64,000 nucleotides of DNA from an uncultured Bacteroidales bacterium (GTDB lineage Bacteria; Bacteroidota; Bacteroidia; Bacteroidales; F082), in assembly GCA_946184615.1 (NCBI GenBank), contig CAMHFN010000012.1, positions 1-64,000 on the forward strand. The letters run 5' to 3'. Under the pieces are notes generated by a model. It made no database searches. It saw only the letters and a list, made by a program, of their open reading frames with translations, and was not told where the DNA came from. Both the position numbers and the translations under genes were made by a program. Positions 63,649 to 64,000 of this stretch are shown here, in pieces; the first letter of the stretch is position 1; each line of letters begins with the position of its first letter.

Positions 63649-64000
63649 ATGTATAGAACACATACTTGTGGCGAACTTCGTCTTGCCGATGCTGGCAAGG
63701 AAGTGACATTGGCAGGCTGGGTGCAACGCGTCCGCGACAAAGGCGCTCTCGTTTGGATTGACCTCCGCGACCGTTATGGCATCACCCAGCTTCTATTAGA
63801 TGAAAACAGCGACCCAAAACTAGTGGAGCAGGCCCGTACTTTCGGTCGTGAATATGTGATTCAAGCGAAAGGCACCGTTATCGAACGCGAGTCGAAGAAC
63901 CCCAAGGTGCCCACAGGAGAGATTGAACTCCGCGTGAAGGAATTCACCTTATTAAATATAAGCAAGACGCCTCCCTTCACCATTGAGGACAACAGCGACG
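63649..64000 (+). CDS. aspS: Aspartate-tRNA ligase (3' truncated)
   Basis: The first 117 codons are present; the gene runs off the window. They encode the N-terminal OB-fold anticodon-binding domain of bacterial Asp[13 protein letters not shown], then [27 protein letters not shown], the [25 protein letters not shown] stretch, and the linker [14 protein letters not shown]. The catalytic domain lies beyond the edge. The enzyme charges tRNA-Asp. It is transcribed divergently from the Ig-like lipoprotein. Confidence 0.96.
   Translation, partial: MYRTHTCGELRLADAGKEVTLAGWVQRVRDKGALVWIDLRDRYGITQLLLDENSDPKLVEQARTFGREYVIQAKGTVIERESKNPKVPTGEIELRVKEFTLLNISKTPPFTIEDNSD

Overview
The window looks like a chromosomal segment of a Bacteroidota bacterium, most probably of the Bacteroidales. 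Four things point there. There is a porP-gldK-gldL-gldM-gldN type IX secretion (T9SS) locus plus a PorW/SprE lipoprotein. Three secreted proteins end in T9SS C-terminal sorting domains. Many genes are preceded by the Bacteroidota -7 promoter box TAnnTTTG. Several genes (DUF4340, GYDIA GHMP kinase, head-GIN lipoprotein, LptE-like lipoprotein) are typical of the phylum. No rRNA, tRNA, insertion sequence, prophage or CRISPR array was recognised. No stretch longer than about 200 bases lacks a gene. The species cannot be named from this sequence alone.

Layout. Positions 3-1822 (+) carry a U32-family protein cut by the window edge and a PHP-family phosphatase. Positions 1896-9524 (-) hold a transmembrane protein kinase, PorW/SprE, a bactofilin, fabD and a C-terminal processing protease, then a separately promoted yceD-rpmF pair. 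Positions 9668-14957 (+) form pheT, a sigma-54 activator, lptE-like, a TPR gene and secG, closed by a strong terminator. Then come groES-groEL, an M23-like membrane protein, rseP, porP-gldKLMN, an EamA transporter and recG (to 28773). Positions 28782-38397 (-) run from a GldF-GldG fusion permease and a DUF4340 protein through rlmH and a head-GIN lipoprotein to a tightly coupled mevalonate-pathway cluster (HMG-CoA reductase, GYDIA kinase, mevalonate diphosphate decarboxylase, mevalonate kinase) ending in a GtrA-like membrane protein. From 38486 come dnaG and map (+), a T9SS-targeted endonuclease/exonuclease/phosphatase-fold protein (-), a small lipoprotein (+), adenine deaminase (-) and rlmI (+). 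Two giant T9SS cargo genes (46227-53924 and 54028-61719, both -) fill most of the last third, followed by an Ig-like lipoprotein (-) and the start of aspS (+).

How it fits together. The window holds much of a T9SS (ring PorK/N, motor PorL/M, PorP, PorW) and three of its likely cargos, including two adhesin-like proteins of about 2,560 residues made of cleaved-adhesin (choice-of-anchor J) repeats. Other genes serve the envelope: LptE-like, SecG, RseP, bactofilin, M23-like, CTP and GldFG. The most notable observations are the highly similar repeats shared within and between the two giant genes, a kinase-PorW-bactofilin-fabD-protease operon, the complete lower mevalonate pathway with a GtrA partner, a palindromic divergent promoter, 17-base repeats in the groES and groEL leaders, and several small departures in otherwise ordinary proteins (a zinc-ligand-less L32, a His-to-Met change in the M23 domain, a GldF-GldG fusion). 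I found no clear sign of a wholly new defence or mobile system.
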